64,000 bases of DNA. It comes from Nectonema munidae. Its lineage: Eukaryota > Nematomorpha > Nectonematoida > Nectonematidae. The notes beneath the pieces are model-generated. The model saw only the letters and a program-made list of their open reading frames with translations. It made no database searches and was not told where the DNA came from. The translations under genes and the position numbers were made by a program. Where the stretch lies: NCBI GenBank assembly GCA_030549495.1, contig JAUIRK010000951.1, positions 586,088-650,087 on the forward strand. Reading direction: 5' to 3'. Position 1 is the stretch's first letter; each line of letters starts with the position of its first letter. This document shows positions 54,194 through 64,000 of the stretch, in pieces.

Positions 54194-56484
54194 CCTTAGA
54201 AAGACCATACATATAGTATATCAAGTCATACCGGTCAATTGACAGGTAAAATGTTTCAGCTTTAATTCTCTTATAATTACAATAGCGCGAATTAATAACA
54301 CGAACATATGCTAAAAAAACTTTTGAAGTGAAAAGCAATACAAATTGAAATAAAATATGCGTGAAAATGTTTATTAATTATATAGTTTGTTGATTTTTAT
54401 AGAATGATACATAGCTCCACATTCGTGAAACTTCTTATGTTAGACTGAAATACTCATTATCAGTGTAATAACAATTAGGGCTGGAAATTAAACATTTCTA
54501 TCGGAATGTTTACAATAAAACATTTGTGGTGAAATGTTTACAAAATAGCGTGTAGTTTTTCTGTTTGAGGTTGTTTATATTTTAATTTTAGATTATGTAG
54601 CATTCTAATTTTTCTGATTTTTCTATATTGTCATATAAAGCAAGCAAAATCATCTGTAACCTCTAAACTTCTTGTATGTAAAATGTTCAAACATCATTCA
54701 TTGATATTGTAATAAGGCATTCATCCTTAACAAAACAAATGCCAAAAAGTGTTTACAAAAAAAGAGCTGTTTTATTGTTTGAAGCGGTGGTTGCGCGTAC
54801 ATAGAGTTTTATAGTTTATTGATTTTTTTGAATCTTACATAACTAATCAAACAGCAGTTTTGATGTCTATGGAAGTGTATGGACACAGAAATTTAGATGA
54901 AATAATCAAACTTACCACAGAAGAGGCTAAAAGAAAGAATGACTTGAACTTTTCTTTATCTTTGTCGAAATTTTTTACTTTTCTCGGACTTTGCATAAAG
55001 AGAGGTGTACTCAAAGAACGAAGTGAACCTCTTCATAACTTTTGAAATGCGAATTATTCAATGAGACGATATCTCGTAACGATTTAAAAGATTTTTACTT
55101 TATTTACGATTTGATGACAAGAGCTCGCGTTCTCTAAGAAAAGAAAAAGATCCTATCACAGCGATTAGCTCACGTTGGAGCAACGTAACGGAGAACTTTC
55201 AAAAGTGCTACTTTCATCATGGATCAGTTGCTGTTGACGAACAACTTTATCCATGTCTTAGCAGGTGCAAATTCATTCAATGCATGCCAAGTAAACCATC
55301 AAAATTTGGAATAAAGTTTTGGATACTTTGTGATTCCCACAGTTACTATGTTTTGCAATCACTTCCTTACAATGGTAAAGATGAATCTCAAATTCATTCA
55401 AGCCAAGGACGTTGTTAGATTCCTAAAGACACGTTGTTTTGAAATTGTTAGATTCCTATAAAGATAAGGGCTTGAATGTGACTTGCGACAATTTTTTTTA
55501 CAAGTCTTTCCTGCGCTAAAAAAACCTTTTGAGACAAAAGACAACACTTGTGGGAACAATTAGATCTAACAAGAGAAATTCTCCCACAAATGAAATTTGA
55601 AAAGAATGATCGGCTTTATGAATCAAAGTTTCTTTTTACGCAAGATGAAGGTATCATGTTAGTAGGTTACCTAGCTAAAAAAATAAAGATGTTTTTGTTT
55701 TATCATCACAGCATCAAAATCTAAAAGTTGTATTTGAAGATTCCAAAAAGCGACCAGAATGCATTAAAATAAAGAAAAAGAAGGAGTAGATGTGCTGATG
55801 AAATGCTGAGAGCATATTCTACGAAACCAGGTTCCAGAAGATGGCGACTCGCAGTATTTTTCAATTTATTGGACATCGTGTGTTTGAATACTTATATTTT
55901 ATGCAAATAAATATGAATTTCAACTAAAAAAGGAGAGAGTTTTTGATTGACCTGGGAGAATCTCTATGTGAAAAAGAGAGAAATTCTAGAAGTTTTTTAA
56001 GAAAAATACTAATTCTAAGCGAAGATAGAGCCTCAACATCTAGCGACAAAACTTTGGGAGATGGAAAAAGGACCACCTGTAAGATATGTCAAAAAAATAA
56101 AACAAGAACGTGTTGTCCGAACTGTTCTAATTATATTTGTGGATCTTGTTCTTTTCAAGTATGTAAACTATGTTTAAAATTATAATAATTTTATGTTAAT
56201 AAACAATTGTAAATAATTTCTTCAAATAAGTTACTTATTTTGACTTTTTATCATAAAATATTAAAAAATTGTGATATCGGTCATTTGATCGGTATGGTCT
56301 TAGTTGAAGAAAAACTTATATACGCTTTGGAAAATTTAGAAATAAAAAACAGAACATTCGAACTTATAACTTTGTATAAATATTAGAATTCTATAAGTTT
56401 CGATTGAATGAGTATAAGTTCCGAAGAGTTACAGTCGAATGAAAATAACTTACCGGTCAATTGACCGGCTTGGTCTTTCTAGAA
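54194..56484 (+). mobile_element. piggyBac transposon relic, about 2.3 kb
   Basis: Left end: TTAA (54190-54193) then CCTTAGAAAGACCATAC. Right end, inverted: TAGAAAGACCAAGCCGG. The right TTAA is degenerate. Subterminal palindromes: CCGGTCAATTGACAGG at 54231 and perfect CCGGTCAATTGACCGG at 56453-56468. Transposase remains: FFTFLGLCIKRGVLKERSEP (about 54960); VAVDEQLYPCLSRCKFIQC (first catalytic Asp, about 55220); KFGIKFWILCDSHSYYV (second Asp); STKPGSRRWRLAVFFNLLD (about 55820); and the Cys-rich tail TCKICQKNKTRTCCPNCSNY, CGSCSFQVCKLC ending 56185. Several stops and frameshifts, and no readable N terminus. Confidence 0.87.
56270..56300. repeat. Extra piggyBac-type palindrome inside the right end
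   Basis: ATCGGTCATTTGATCGGTAT followed by GGTCTTAGTTGAA imitates the true right end (CCGGTCAATTGACCGG, TTGGTCTTTCTAG) about 175 bp further on, so the right end is present twice in tandem. Confidence 0.5.
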
Positions 56485-56746
56485 ACTCAATAAAAAACAT
56501 ATTTCTTGATATATGAAATATAATTATATATTTCATCCTCACATGTTTTAATATCTTTCAAAACCTCAAGAGGTTGAACACGGGAGACAACCCCTAAAAT
56601 TTTTTTGTTATTATCTTCTGAAATGTCAAAAGGAAGAAAATATGCTACAAAAAAGTATTTTTATGCATTCAATAAACAATTTAATGAGAGAAGAAATATC
56701 AAAAAATAACGGATTCATTTAACAAATTATTAATTAGCTTGTCTCT

Positions 56747-57310
56747 TTATTTTTCGTGGGATGCTGAAAGTTTTTCTTTTTCCCGGCTTTCAAGCAACGT
56801 TAGATTTTTTAGCATTAATTTCTTATCAGTTGAAAATGTAAGTTTTTCTGAATTATTGTTTAAAATTTTTTGAAAATATTTCTCTTGATCATTCTTGCTC
56901 ATATTATTCCATTCTAGTTTTGTAAACACTTTGAATTGAGAACTTTCTGAAATATTAAGGTCTCCATACCCAAACAAGGCATATTTAACTAAATATTCTT
57001 GATATTTTACCTCACTGTGTAAACTTTCAATCAGATCAATCAGTTTTTTACTTTTCCACTCTATATTTGATTTTAAAACATTATTAATAGCTTCACAATT
57101 ATTATTCTTCCAATTTTTAGGAACAATTCCTCTTTTTTGTTTAGGTTCAAAAATGTAGTTTTCGATTGCTGGTATAATATTTCCTTTCAAGTTACCTATC
57201 GTTTCCGAGTATTGACCGATTATTTTCTGTTTAATAATGTTAAAATCAATGTAGTTTTGAGCATTAGCCAAACCTGAATCTCCTAAAAGCGAATTTAAGA
57301 ATTTTTAAAT
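56747..57310 (-). mobile_element. MULE transposase C-terminal part, 3' of the insertion
   Basis: Minus strand. KFLNSLLGDSGLANAQNYID resumes the transposase only a few residues after the break at 59805. NWKNNNCEAINNVLKSNIEW, LIDLIESLHSEVKYQEYLVK and ALFGYGDLNISESSQFKVFT follow, the usual MULE C terminus. The frame is open for about 185 codons to the stop at 56747. The two halves belong to one element split by the 57.3-59.8 kb insertion. Confidence 0.78.
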
Positions 57311-57330
57311 ATTTTTATCATCGAATTACA

Positions 57331-57378
57331 TGCAAAATTTCGTCTCTCTATCTCATCATTTAGGGGTCGCCCCATTTT
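57331..57378 (+). repeat. Left inverted repeat of the GC-rich insertion
   Basis: TGCAAAATTTCGTCTCTC, a variable middle, then ATTTAGGGGTCGCCCCATTT. The outer 11 bases match the mirror copy exactly and the inner 21 match at 19. GGGGTCGCCCC is itself nearly palindromic. Confidence 0.8.
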
Positions 57379-59616
57379 TTACTTTTTCTTGATCAGGTTG
57401 GTCTTTGAGGGTGTCGGAATCGCCATTCGGTGTTCGTGAACGAGACGGAAGATGAATTGCTTCTGATCCTCATCCTTCGTCAGCGTCGCATTGTACGCCT
57501 CTGCCAGGGCCACTCCACGTTCAGCTGCGTCCTTCACCACTCTCAGGCTTTTGGCTCTGGCCTGAAAGTCCTCGTACAACTTGTCGCCCTTCCAAGTCAA
57601 AGGATCCATCTGCAAGAAGCCCTGCTTCGCTTTCTGGGCTCCGCCTTTCTTCAGGACGTCAAAAACACGATACGACCTTTTGGTGAAGAAGGCATCAAGG
57701 CGGATGTCCCGTGTGTCTTTGATTTTTGCCCGGCGTGGGTGATCTTCAATCGGATTTTCCGTCTTCATCCGGGTCACGCAGTCAGCCTTCATCTTGTCTG
57801 GAACCCGGTCGTCCAACAGGGAAAAGCCGACCAAGTCTTCCGCCAAGTACCAGAGATGCCGTTGGAGGGCATTGCTCGCGGTTGCAGCGACGTTTATCTT
57901 GTTTGTGTACTTCTGGAGTTCAGTCAGCATCATCATGTCGTTGTGTGGGGCGTGGGATGACAGAGGAGCTTCGTGCCAAAAGCGGACATACACCAGGGCA
58001 ATGAACAGCACCATGACAGTCACATTCCGCTCCTCTCGTTTCGTTGTCTTGAACTGGTGTCGGAACAGAAACATTTTGAGGCAGTAGATGCCCTTTGACA
58101 TCCACCTCGCGTGGTGGATAGCACCAGGGGCACGAAACGATGGTTGAGTCGTTGTGCCCCCTCCGAGGGACAGGGCTGCGAGCTGCAAGAACTCGAAGTA
58201 GTCCTCGCGCGGACACTTCGTTGGATCAGCCAGGGCAGATGCCAGGTAATCCTTCATCTGGGACCGGAGCTGATCCAGATGTCCTTCGAAGAGGGTATCC
58301 TCAGCCACTGTGTACCCTTGCTGGTTGATGGTCGGCCACTCCTTCTGGAAACGCTTGAAAAGGGCGACTTCCGGACTTCCAGTGTCCCCAAAGACGACTC
58401 TAAAGACGTCAGAGAGAACAATCTCCAACACATGATGACGGCATGCCAACATCGCCAACTCCCTTCCAAGACCTTCTTCGATCCGGGCGCATGCGCCCTT
58501 GTGGAGGCCAGTGTTGCTTGCAGTTGTATCGAAGACCAATCCAACTACTTCATCGCGAATCTTCCAAGACTCAAGCAATTTCAGACACGCTGCAGCCTGA
58601 GCTTCTCCAGTACTTTGTACAGCGCTTGTAATACCCAGCAACTTCTCGAATCCTTGACCGGTTACCAGAATCGCAACCCTCTCCATTGTCTTCCCTCCCA
58701 TCTCCTGCAGCATTTTCCCGTCCCAATGCAGGAGAAGGGGACCAGCTGCGTGAAACTTCTTCCGTGCTTCTTCATCTTGGATTTGGCGTGTGTGAGTATG
58801 CGACCGCCGTATAGAACTTCGGGACAACGTCAGATCAGAAATATCGTGGCCCAGGGCTTGTGCAACAGCGCCAGTGACGAACGCAGCACCACGATCTGGG
58901 AGATTGACTCTATCTAAGGCGCCGACGACTTCAGGAGATGTGAAGATGTTCTTGGGCCTCTTTGCAGGAGAACCAGATGTACAGGCAGAAGTTGAAGGTC
59001 GGTAGTCGTCATCAGCCTGTGACTCCTCCGACGATGTGGAGCTGGAACTGAAGGCAGCAGCGGCCCCTTGAACTTTGACCTCTCGTTGGTCGTATCTCCG
59101 CTTGAGAGCAGCTTCTTGTTCATTTCTCTTCCCACGCCTGGCCTCGACTCCAGATTTCTTTGCGTCGATCCCTGCAATGCTGCACGAGAAGACGTCCTCA
59201 CGCTGCATCTTGAGGAACTCCCTGTCTTCTTCGTTGGTCATGGTCTGGAGGGCATCGCTTGTGGCAACATCGAAGAGATCCTCAAGGTCATCCAGGAACA
59301 TCTTCTCCTTGACACGGTCCGACTCTCGCCCACGAGTCCGGTGTTTCTTGAGCGCTTGGTATTTGTCGTGGGTTCCTCGAAGTTTCCTGACGCAAGCATC
59401 CACCCGCTGTGTCGGTATCCTGGTCCTCTCCCATACGGTGAGGACCTTGCCACATGCCAAGTTCAGGCCTTCCATGACGGTCTTCTTTTCCACGACGTGA
59501 TGGAACAGGTACAATGACAGCACATCCCGCTTTCTTGGAAGTCGGGCACATGACAGGGAATCAACAGGCTTTCCGAGAAGCCAACACTCGGGGCTCGAAC
59601 GATTACTGGTTGCCAT
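57379..59616 (-). CDS. 745-residue protein of an unnamed transposase-like family
   Basis: One unbroken ORF, the longest in the window, with markedly higher G+C than its neighbours. Residues 20-180 are basic and probably helical (RLPRKRDVLSLYLFHHVVEK, then LDDLEDLFDVATSDAL and NEEDREFLKMQRED). Residues 189-218 are a Ser-rich acidic linker before PAKRPKN, a likely nuclear signal. The core has LLLHWDGKML (Asp299), GLVFDTTASNTGLHKGAC (Asp363) and LACRHHVLEIVL (Cys392, His395). This order, Asp, Asp, then CxxH, recalls hAT-type RNase H-fold transposases (TDxAxN, CxxHxLN), but no zinc finger or standard hAT dimerisation motif is visible. The ATG follows an acceptor-like CTTATTTTCAG by three bases, suggesting a non-coding 5' exon. 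The stop lies next to the left inverted repeat. Similar unannotated proteins occur in arthropods as far as I recall; function is inferred. Confidence 0.7.
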   Translation of the reverse strand: MATSNRSSPECWLLGKPVDSLSCARLPRKRDVLSLYLFHHVVEKKTVMEGLNLACGKVLTVWERTRIPTQRVDACVRKLRGTHDKYQALKKHRTRGRESDRVKEKMFLDDLEDLFDVATSDALQTMTNEEDREFLKMQREDVFSCSIAGIDAKKSGVEARRGKRNEQEAALKRRYDQREVKVQGAAAAFSSSSTSSEESQADDDYRPSTSACTSGSPAKRPKNIFTSPEVVGALDRVNLPDRGAAFVTGAVAQALGHDISDLTLSRSSIRRSHTHTRQIQDEEARKKFHAAGPLLLHWDGKMLQEMGGKTMERVAILVTGQGFEKLLGITSAVQSTGEAQAAACLKLLESWKIRDEVVGLVFDTTASNTGLHKGACARIEEGLGRELAMLACRHHVLEIVLSDVFRVVFGDTGSPEVALFKRFQKEWPTINQQGYTVAEDTLFEGHLDQLRSQMKDYLASALADPTKCPREDYFEFLQLAALSLGGGTTTQPSFRAPGAIHHARWMSKGIYCLKMFLFRHQFKTTKREERNVTVMVLFIALVYVRFWHEAPLSSHAPHNDMMMLTELQKYTNKINVAATASNALQRHLWYLAEDLVGFSLLDDRVPDKMKADCVTRMKTENPIEDHPRRAKIKDTRDIRLDAFFTKRSYRVFDVLKKGGAQKAKQGFLQMDPLTWKGDKLYEDFQARAKSLRVVKDAAERGVALAEAYNATLTKDEDQKQFIFRLVHEHRMAIPTPSKTNLIKKK

Positions 59617-59617
59617 A

Positions 59618-59634
59618 TCCTGAAAATAAGAAAA
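59618..59634 (-). promoter_or_regulatory. Probable splice acceptor before the 745-codon ORF
   Basis: On the minus strand TTTTTTTTCTTATTTTCAG ends just before GAT ATG. The pyrimidine tract and CAG form a strong acceptor, so the ORF is probably the main or last exon of a gene whose first exon lies near the right inverted repeat. Confidence 0.5.
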
Positions 59635-59649
59635 AAAATGAAAAGATTA

Positions 59650-59697
59650 AAAGTGGGGCGACCTCTAAATATCATTGTATTGTGATGAAATTTTGCA
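59650..59697 (-). repeat. Right inverted repeat of the GC-rich insertion
   Basis: Reverse complement reads TGCAAAATTTCATCAC, a variable middle, then ATTTAGAGGTCGCCCCACTT. It is the same length as the left copy and needs no gaps. It sits about 35 bases upstream of the 745-codon ORF, outside the acceptor-like site. Confidence 0.8.
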
Positions 59698-59799
59698 CAC
59701 AAGGAGAAGAATGCAACACGAAAACAATCAGTGGTGTGGAGAAAGGATCAGTGCACTATGAAATTTTACCCCCCGTTCTGGACCACCCTTTGCCTATTT

Positions 59800-61970
59800 T
59801 TTTTAACATATCTCAATATATTCTTTTATAGATGCCTATGACATAATACTAAGGGTACATCGGGAAAAATAATTTGATTGCTTTAATTATCGCTTTTTCT
59901 TGATCACTGCCCAAAACTAAATCATCTAAAGATAATTCCAATTTGACATTTTTAAATATTATAGATAAATGAGAAAAAAATTTGGAATAAGATTAAATTT
60001 CCCATCCCAATGTAAAAATAATGGACCGAGAAAAATTGGACAGATTTCTGTGAATTATCTTTTTAAATCCCCATCATTGAAAACAGTGACTGTCACAAAA
60101 CAGGGACCTAAATTAAATGTCCCATCAATTCCCAAAATAGTTGATCCAGAAGAAATAGATTTTTTTATATGTAACAATTGCGTATCTATATAGCAAATAA
60201 GGTAAGAAAGCACGCATTAAGTTATATTCATTTCCTTTATAAAAGGATGTCCAGCATCATTGTAATAATATTTTGAATGCTATCTGCAATATTGTTGTTA
60301 TAAATAAAAGATGAATTTGCTTTTTCTTTGTTGTATTTCAGGTTACGAATATACTTTGAATCCCTCAGGGTTTCAATTTCAGAATCAAAATAACTGTATA
60401 ATATTTTTTTACAAGACTTAATCATTTTAACTGAGACAAAGCATGTTTTTTTGTTACTACACTTGTTCTAATATATTCTTGATTTGTTTTGGCATTACCA
60501 TGATGTGAGACTGTAGTTGGTTTAAATCCTATATATTCCCACAGATATTTTTGGTCTTCATTATTCTTATAGTTTTCAATCCATGAAATTCTTCTCCTAT
60601 AATCAATCTTGCGCTTTAGATTTGAATAATAATGTACTAATACAATAATTTCTTCTTTTTTTGGTTGAGGGTTAATGGAATAAATTTGTTATTATGTATC
60701 TTAACAAAAATATTTTTTCTTTTTAAATATATGTTCGTTGTTTTTTCTTATGAACTCCATTTTTTGCGAATTTTGAGTCCAAGCACCACAAACATCAAAA
60801 AAACCTTTCTTTAAGTTATCTTGTCTAGCGATATAATACTTATTTTCCAAAAATTTAGAAACATTTTTGTTAAAGCATTCCAAGGGTGAAACCAGTTTTC
60901 TCACTATTTGATTACTAGATAAAAACCTTTTATTTAGTGGTTTTATAAGACTATCAATTCGTGATGGTAACATTTTTAAAGTATTAGATTTACTACTTTC
61001 TGATAGGTTTTGACAGTAGTCATGTTCTTTCAGGAAAAAATTAGGAAAACTTGTACAGCTAGTTTCATTAATGTTGCTTTCTATTTCTTTTGGACATGAA
61101 AATTTAAAATTATCAGTTAAATATTTAGAAAAATTTGGATTACCTATGAGAACAATATTTTCAACTATCAATACAAAATGATTTGGTGTCCAAAATCTAG
61201 GTTTAATCAGGCCTAATCTGCTCCATAAAATATTTATAGTATTTTTGCTGCTTTTACACTCAAGAGGCTCAAATGTGGTATTCAAGATTTGGGCAGTTTT
61301 ATCTGTTTTTGTATAAATTTGGGGATAAACACTTCTTTGACCTATTGCAGAAGCTGCTACTTTCATTGTATAAGCAGATAACCATGAATAGTTCACGCAG
61401 CAGTTGCGTAATTCGTCTTGAATGAGAGGAGAAACATTCTATATTTTAATTTTTCTGACAAATTTTGTATTTTTGAAAGTTAGAAATAAATTCTATAGAG
61501 GTTATTATCAGTCTTAAATATAATGATAACGTCTCATCACCCTTAAGAAAAATAGAAAGGCAATTAAAAAAACAGTTGCCATTTCCTGTAGACTTGATAG
61601 TTTTGAATCCTGTCTTAAAATCCGTTTTACGTAATGTATCTAAGGAATTAAAATCAATCTCTACATCCTTGAAAGATTTAAAGTCAATATTTGATGATTT
61701 GCTCCTTAAAAATATTTTTTCTATACTTGCTGCTTCTTGACTTCTATTGATGTCAAATGCTTTACTTAATCTTTCTAGAGCTTTTGAAAAATCGTATTTC
61801 CCATTGTCAGTTTTACATGAAGAGCAAATAAAAGGCAATGCGGAATCAAAAACATGAATTTCATAATATAAATATTTTCACATTTTAAATGAAAATAAGA
61901 TAAACAATTATAACACTTTATAGATTTCTTTTGTATAATAACTTTACAATTTTCACATCAAAGATTCATT
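59800..61970 (-). mobile_element. MULE with zinc finger and OTU-like domain, 5' part (transposase interrupted)
   Basis: Minus strand, read 5' to 3'. A PHD-like Cys/His finger (CENCKVIIQKKSIKCYNC, FHLKC, then ICSSC; one frameshift inside) lies at about 61950-61800. The OTU-type protease fold follows: STGNGNCFFNCLSIFLKGDE with the Cys, WLSAYTMKVAASAIGQRSVY, and FWTPNHFVLIVE with the His, spanning 61838-61170. HGNAKTNQEYIRTSVVTKKH and KYIRNLKYNKEKANSSFIYN precede the MULE core. The core reads LGIDGTFNLGPCFVTVTVFN (first Asp), GPLFLHWDGKFNLIPNF, LVLGSDQEKAIIKAI (second Asp) and PLVLCHRHL (CxxH). Coding ends abruptly near 59805 (ILRYVKK) where the GC-rich insertion begins. Stops and frameshifts are present. 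OTU and vertnin-like domains fused to MULEs fit other invertebrate elements as I recall them. Confidence 0.78.
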
Positions 61971-64000
61971 TGTATCTAAATTAAAAGAAATATGTAAAAT
62001 AACATTATTTTAAATTTATTGAACAGCCAAAGATAAATATAGTTAATGCCATTATAGCAATATCACCAACTAATTAATTAATTAATTAACGCACCAACTA
62101 TAATTATTTTTAGTTTAATTTATATACGTTTTTTAAAAAAACAGGTTTTATTTTTGATTAACTTCAGACAAAAAAATTAACGAATCCTTTAGTTATAATC
62201 AGCCACTGAATTATTTAAAAGCAGATGCATACATATTTTTTTCATAACATAATTTTTATAAAATAAAATTTGTCTTTTGATAAAAGAAAATTTCAAAAGT
62301 TAATGAAATGAATATAAACTATTCCGATCTTTTAGCTTTCTTTCATTCTATTTAGTTTAAAACGTTGATAAATATCATATTATGTTTAATTTATTTGAAA
62401 AAATAAGTTTTGTAAAAGTTTTGAGATCTTGGTTTATTTTAAATTTCCAACTAAAAAGGTAAAAAAATATTTTTCATTCTAAATAGTTAAAAAATATTAA
62501 AATACATTGCATTATTTCTATTTTTTTTAAAATACTTCAAGATTGTTTATTTCGCCAAAAAATGACACCCAAAAATATAGATACGAATCAATAGAGTATT
62601 AGTTATAATAAATATATGGGTTTCGTGAATTTGTTAAATCAGTATATACTTCAGACCGATTTTCAATAAGGTTTTATGGCTAAATTATGATTGGATTAAA
62701 TCCAATTATGGTGGAGAATAAGATTATACTAAACCAAATCTCATAAATCCTTAGCCACTCTTTGTGAAAATTTAATTTAGACAAAAATCACTTAATATTG
62801 AGAACAATATAAAATGGCGTTGACGACAATGCAAAGCACACACAAAATACCGTGTTTAGATTTGTAAATTCATTATATTTTTATTGTATTTCAACTCTCA
62901 ATTGTTTGTCAAAACTTACATTTATGTCACGTTAATTGTTAACATCGACAAATAAATTTTCCAAAGTTTTATATTAATTCCTTGCCTTTGTGGTAGATGA
63001 TAACTTATTGAATTATCTGAATTTTACAATAAAAAATCTACGCTGGTAAAAATAGAAGTAGCTTGCATCGAATAGTTTTTATTAATTGTCGGTATCTAAG
63101 GGATGAATAATCTTCCATACCTGGACAATGGGGAGAATTATTACAATCGGTATTCGATAGTTGTCTCAAAAGAACAAATTAACTTTTGATTAATTTTTGT
63201 GCCATAAGAATTATATGTATAAAATTTGGCTTTTTATCACACAGACTTAATATGGCTTAAAAGCTTAATACTTTGGCTAAAATCAATCGTCACTGGAAAT
63301 TTTTCATTATATTTAATTAAATATAGAGTTTATATTTTTTTCGAAAAAAAAAAGGAAATTTATGTAGAAAATTGAAAAAAGAAAATCTCTTATTTTTTTT
63401 ATTAATATTAACAACATATTTTGAAGTTATTACGAAAAAAACTTATAAATATAATTTAAAACGTCAATATATATTAATTAATCTAAAGGAGAAACTTTAT
63501 TAGGTTTTGGCATTATTAAACGCCTGTATATTAACAACAAAAAAATGATATCTTTACCTTATTTTCTATAAATTATTTGCTTATATTATTTATCACAATT
63601 TTACGAATTTTGAAAATTTTATCATAAATCTGAAAGATTCTAGTCAAAAAATTCCAACAAAAATTGTTTAATGTTTTAAAATTTTATTTAAAATAATAAT
63701 ATTGTTAAATCATAGTTAATCTGTTCGTTACATCAATTAAATTATTTATTCACTAACCAATGTAATGTGCATGCTTAGATGGTTTGTTTTGTGTTTGTTT
63801 AGAGTTGGGGCTGGGGTCGAACCCCTGCTCAACGAGAAATAATGTTAGAAAATAGCATTTAAAAATAAGATCATGAAATTTAAAAATAAGTTATAATCAC
63901 AACAAATATTATTAGATAAGAAAAAAGATAGTATTTAATATTAAAAGTTAATTTGAAAGCCTTACTAATTTTGAAATTCCGATTATAAACGAAGGAGCAT
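61971..64000. other. AT-rich sequence to the window end, no gene seen
   Basis: No family resemblance in any frame. A TTAA-rich microsatellite-like stretch occurs at about 62074-62090. A box-B-like GGGGTCGAACCCC lies at about 63815 without a cloverleaf. Confidence 0.5.

Larger units (their letters stand above)
57331..59795 (-). mobile_element. GC-rich insertion with 48-bp inverted repeats, possible new transposon family
   Basis: The stretch is about half G+C against about 30% around it. It carries an inverted repeat of 48 bp, aligned without gaps: TGCAAAATTTCGTC...ATTTAGGGGTCGCCCCATTTT at 57331-57378 and its mirror at 59650-59697. About 100 bp of similar composition lies beyond the right repeat (to about 59795, ending GTTCTGGACCACCC). 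It has no counterpart on the left, so the left end may be truncated or the repeats may be subterminal. It separates the catalytic and C-terminal halves of a MULE transposase, so it inserted later than that MULE. I could not define a target duplication. Confidence 0.65.

Noticed and set aside
58111-58917. 268-codon open stretch on the plus strand, with others nearby
   Set aside because: It is antisense to the 745-codon ORF. High G+C and few stops in that region make long mirror frames expected.
59969-60193. 74-codon plus-strand stretch
   Set aside because: The minus strand here reads the MULE catalytic core (LGIDGTFNLGPCFVTV), which explains the sequence; the plus frame is a shadow.
63800-63840. 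tRNA gene suggested by GGGGTCGAACCCC
   Set aside because: Only the T-arm-like part is present; no acceptor stem, D arm or anticodon arm can be built around it.

Overview
The window is AT-rich (mostly around 30% G+C by eye) eukaryotic DNA with spliced genes and a heavy load of decayed transposons. The two host genes, the short GT-AG introns and the transposon mix (hAT, piggyBac, MULE, RNase H-bearing LINEs, tRNA-derived SINEs) fit an arthropod. A crustacean such as a parasitic copepod is my guess, not something the sequence proves.

The left part (1-17945, minus strand) holds seven exons of a CCAR1-like gene (cell division cycle and apoptosis regulator). They run from the S1-like domain to the start of the inactive NUDIX-like domain, and every exon junction keeps the reading frame. 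Both gene ends lie outside what I can see. Its introns hold a MULE relic, a hAT relic, two LINE 3' tails ending in CAA repeats, and a TTAA-flanked MITE.

The middle (17946-45516) starts with a repeat-filled spacer, including a broken LINE at 21.7-23.4 kb. A complete six-exon Rac GTPase gene follows on the plus strand (coding 26443-45060, 193 residues), head-to-head with CCAR1. A tRNA-Lys(TTT) gene lies antisense in Rac intron 1, 39 bases before exon 2. Rac introns also hold a piggyBac relic with palindromic ends, a MITE, a hAT MITE with a perfect 8-bp target duplication, a nearly full-length ZMYM1-type hAT relic and SINEs.

The right part (45.5-64 kb) has no recognisable host gene and is a transposon graveyard: a deleted hAT, two LINE pieces, a tandem satellite array, a hAT piece, a piggyBac element and a MULE. 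The MULE encodes a zinc finger, an OTU-type protease domain and the transposase. Its transposase is split by a visibly GC-rich insertion (about 57.3-59.8 kb) carrying one unbroken 745-codon ORF and 48-bp inverted repeats. The ORF product has hAT-like or RNase H-fold-like motifs but belongs to no family I can name. This intact, compositionally foreign element inside a dead transposon is the best candidate for something undescribed.
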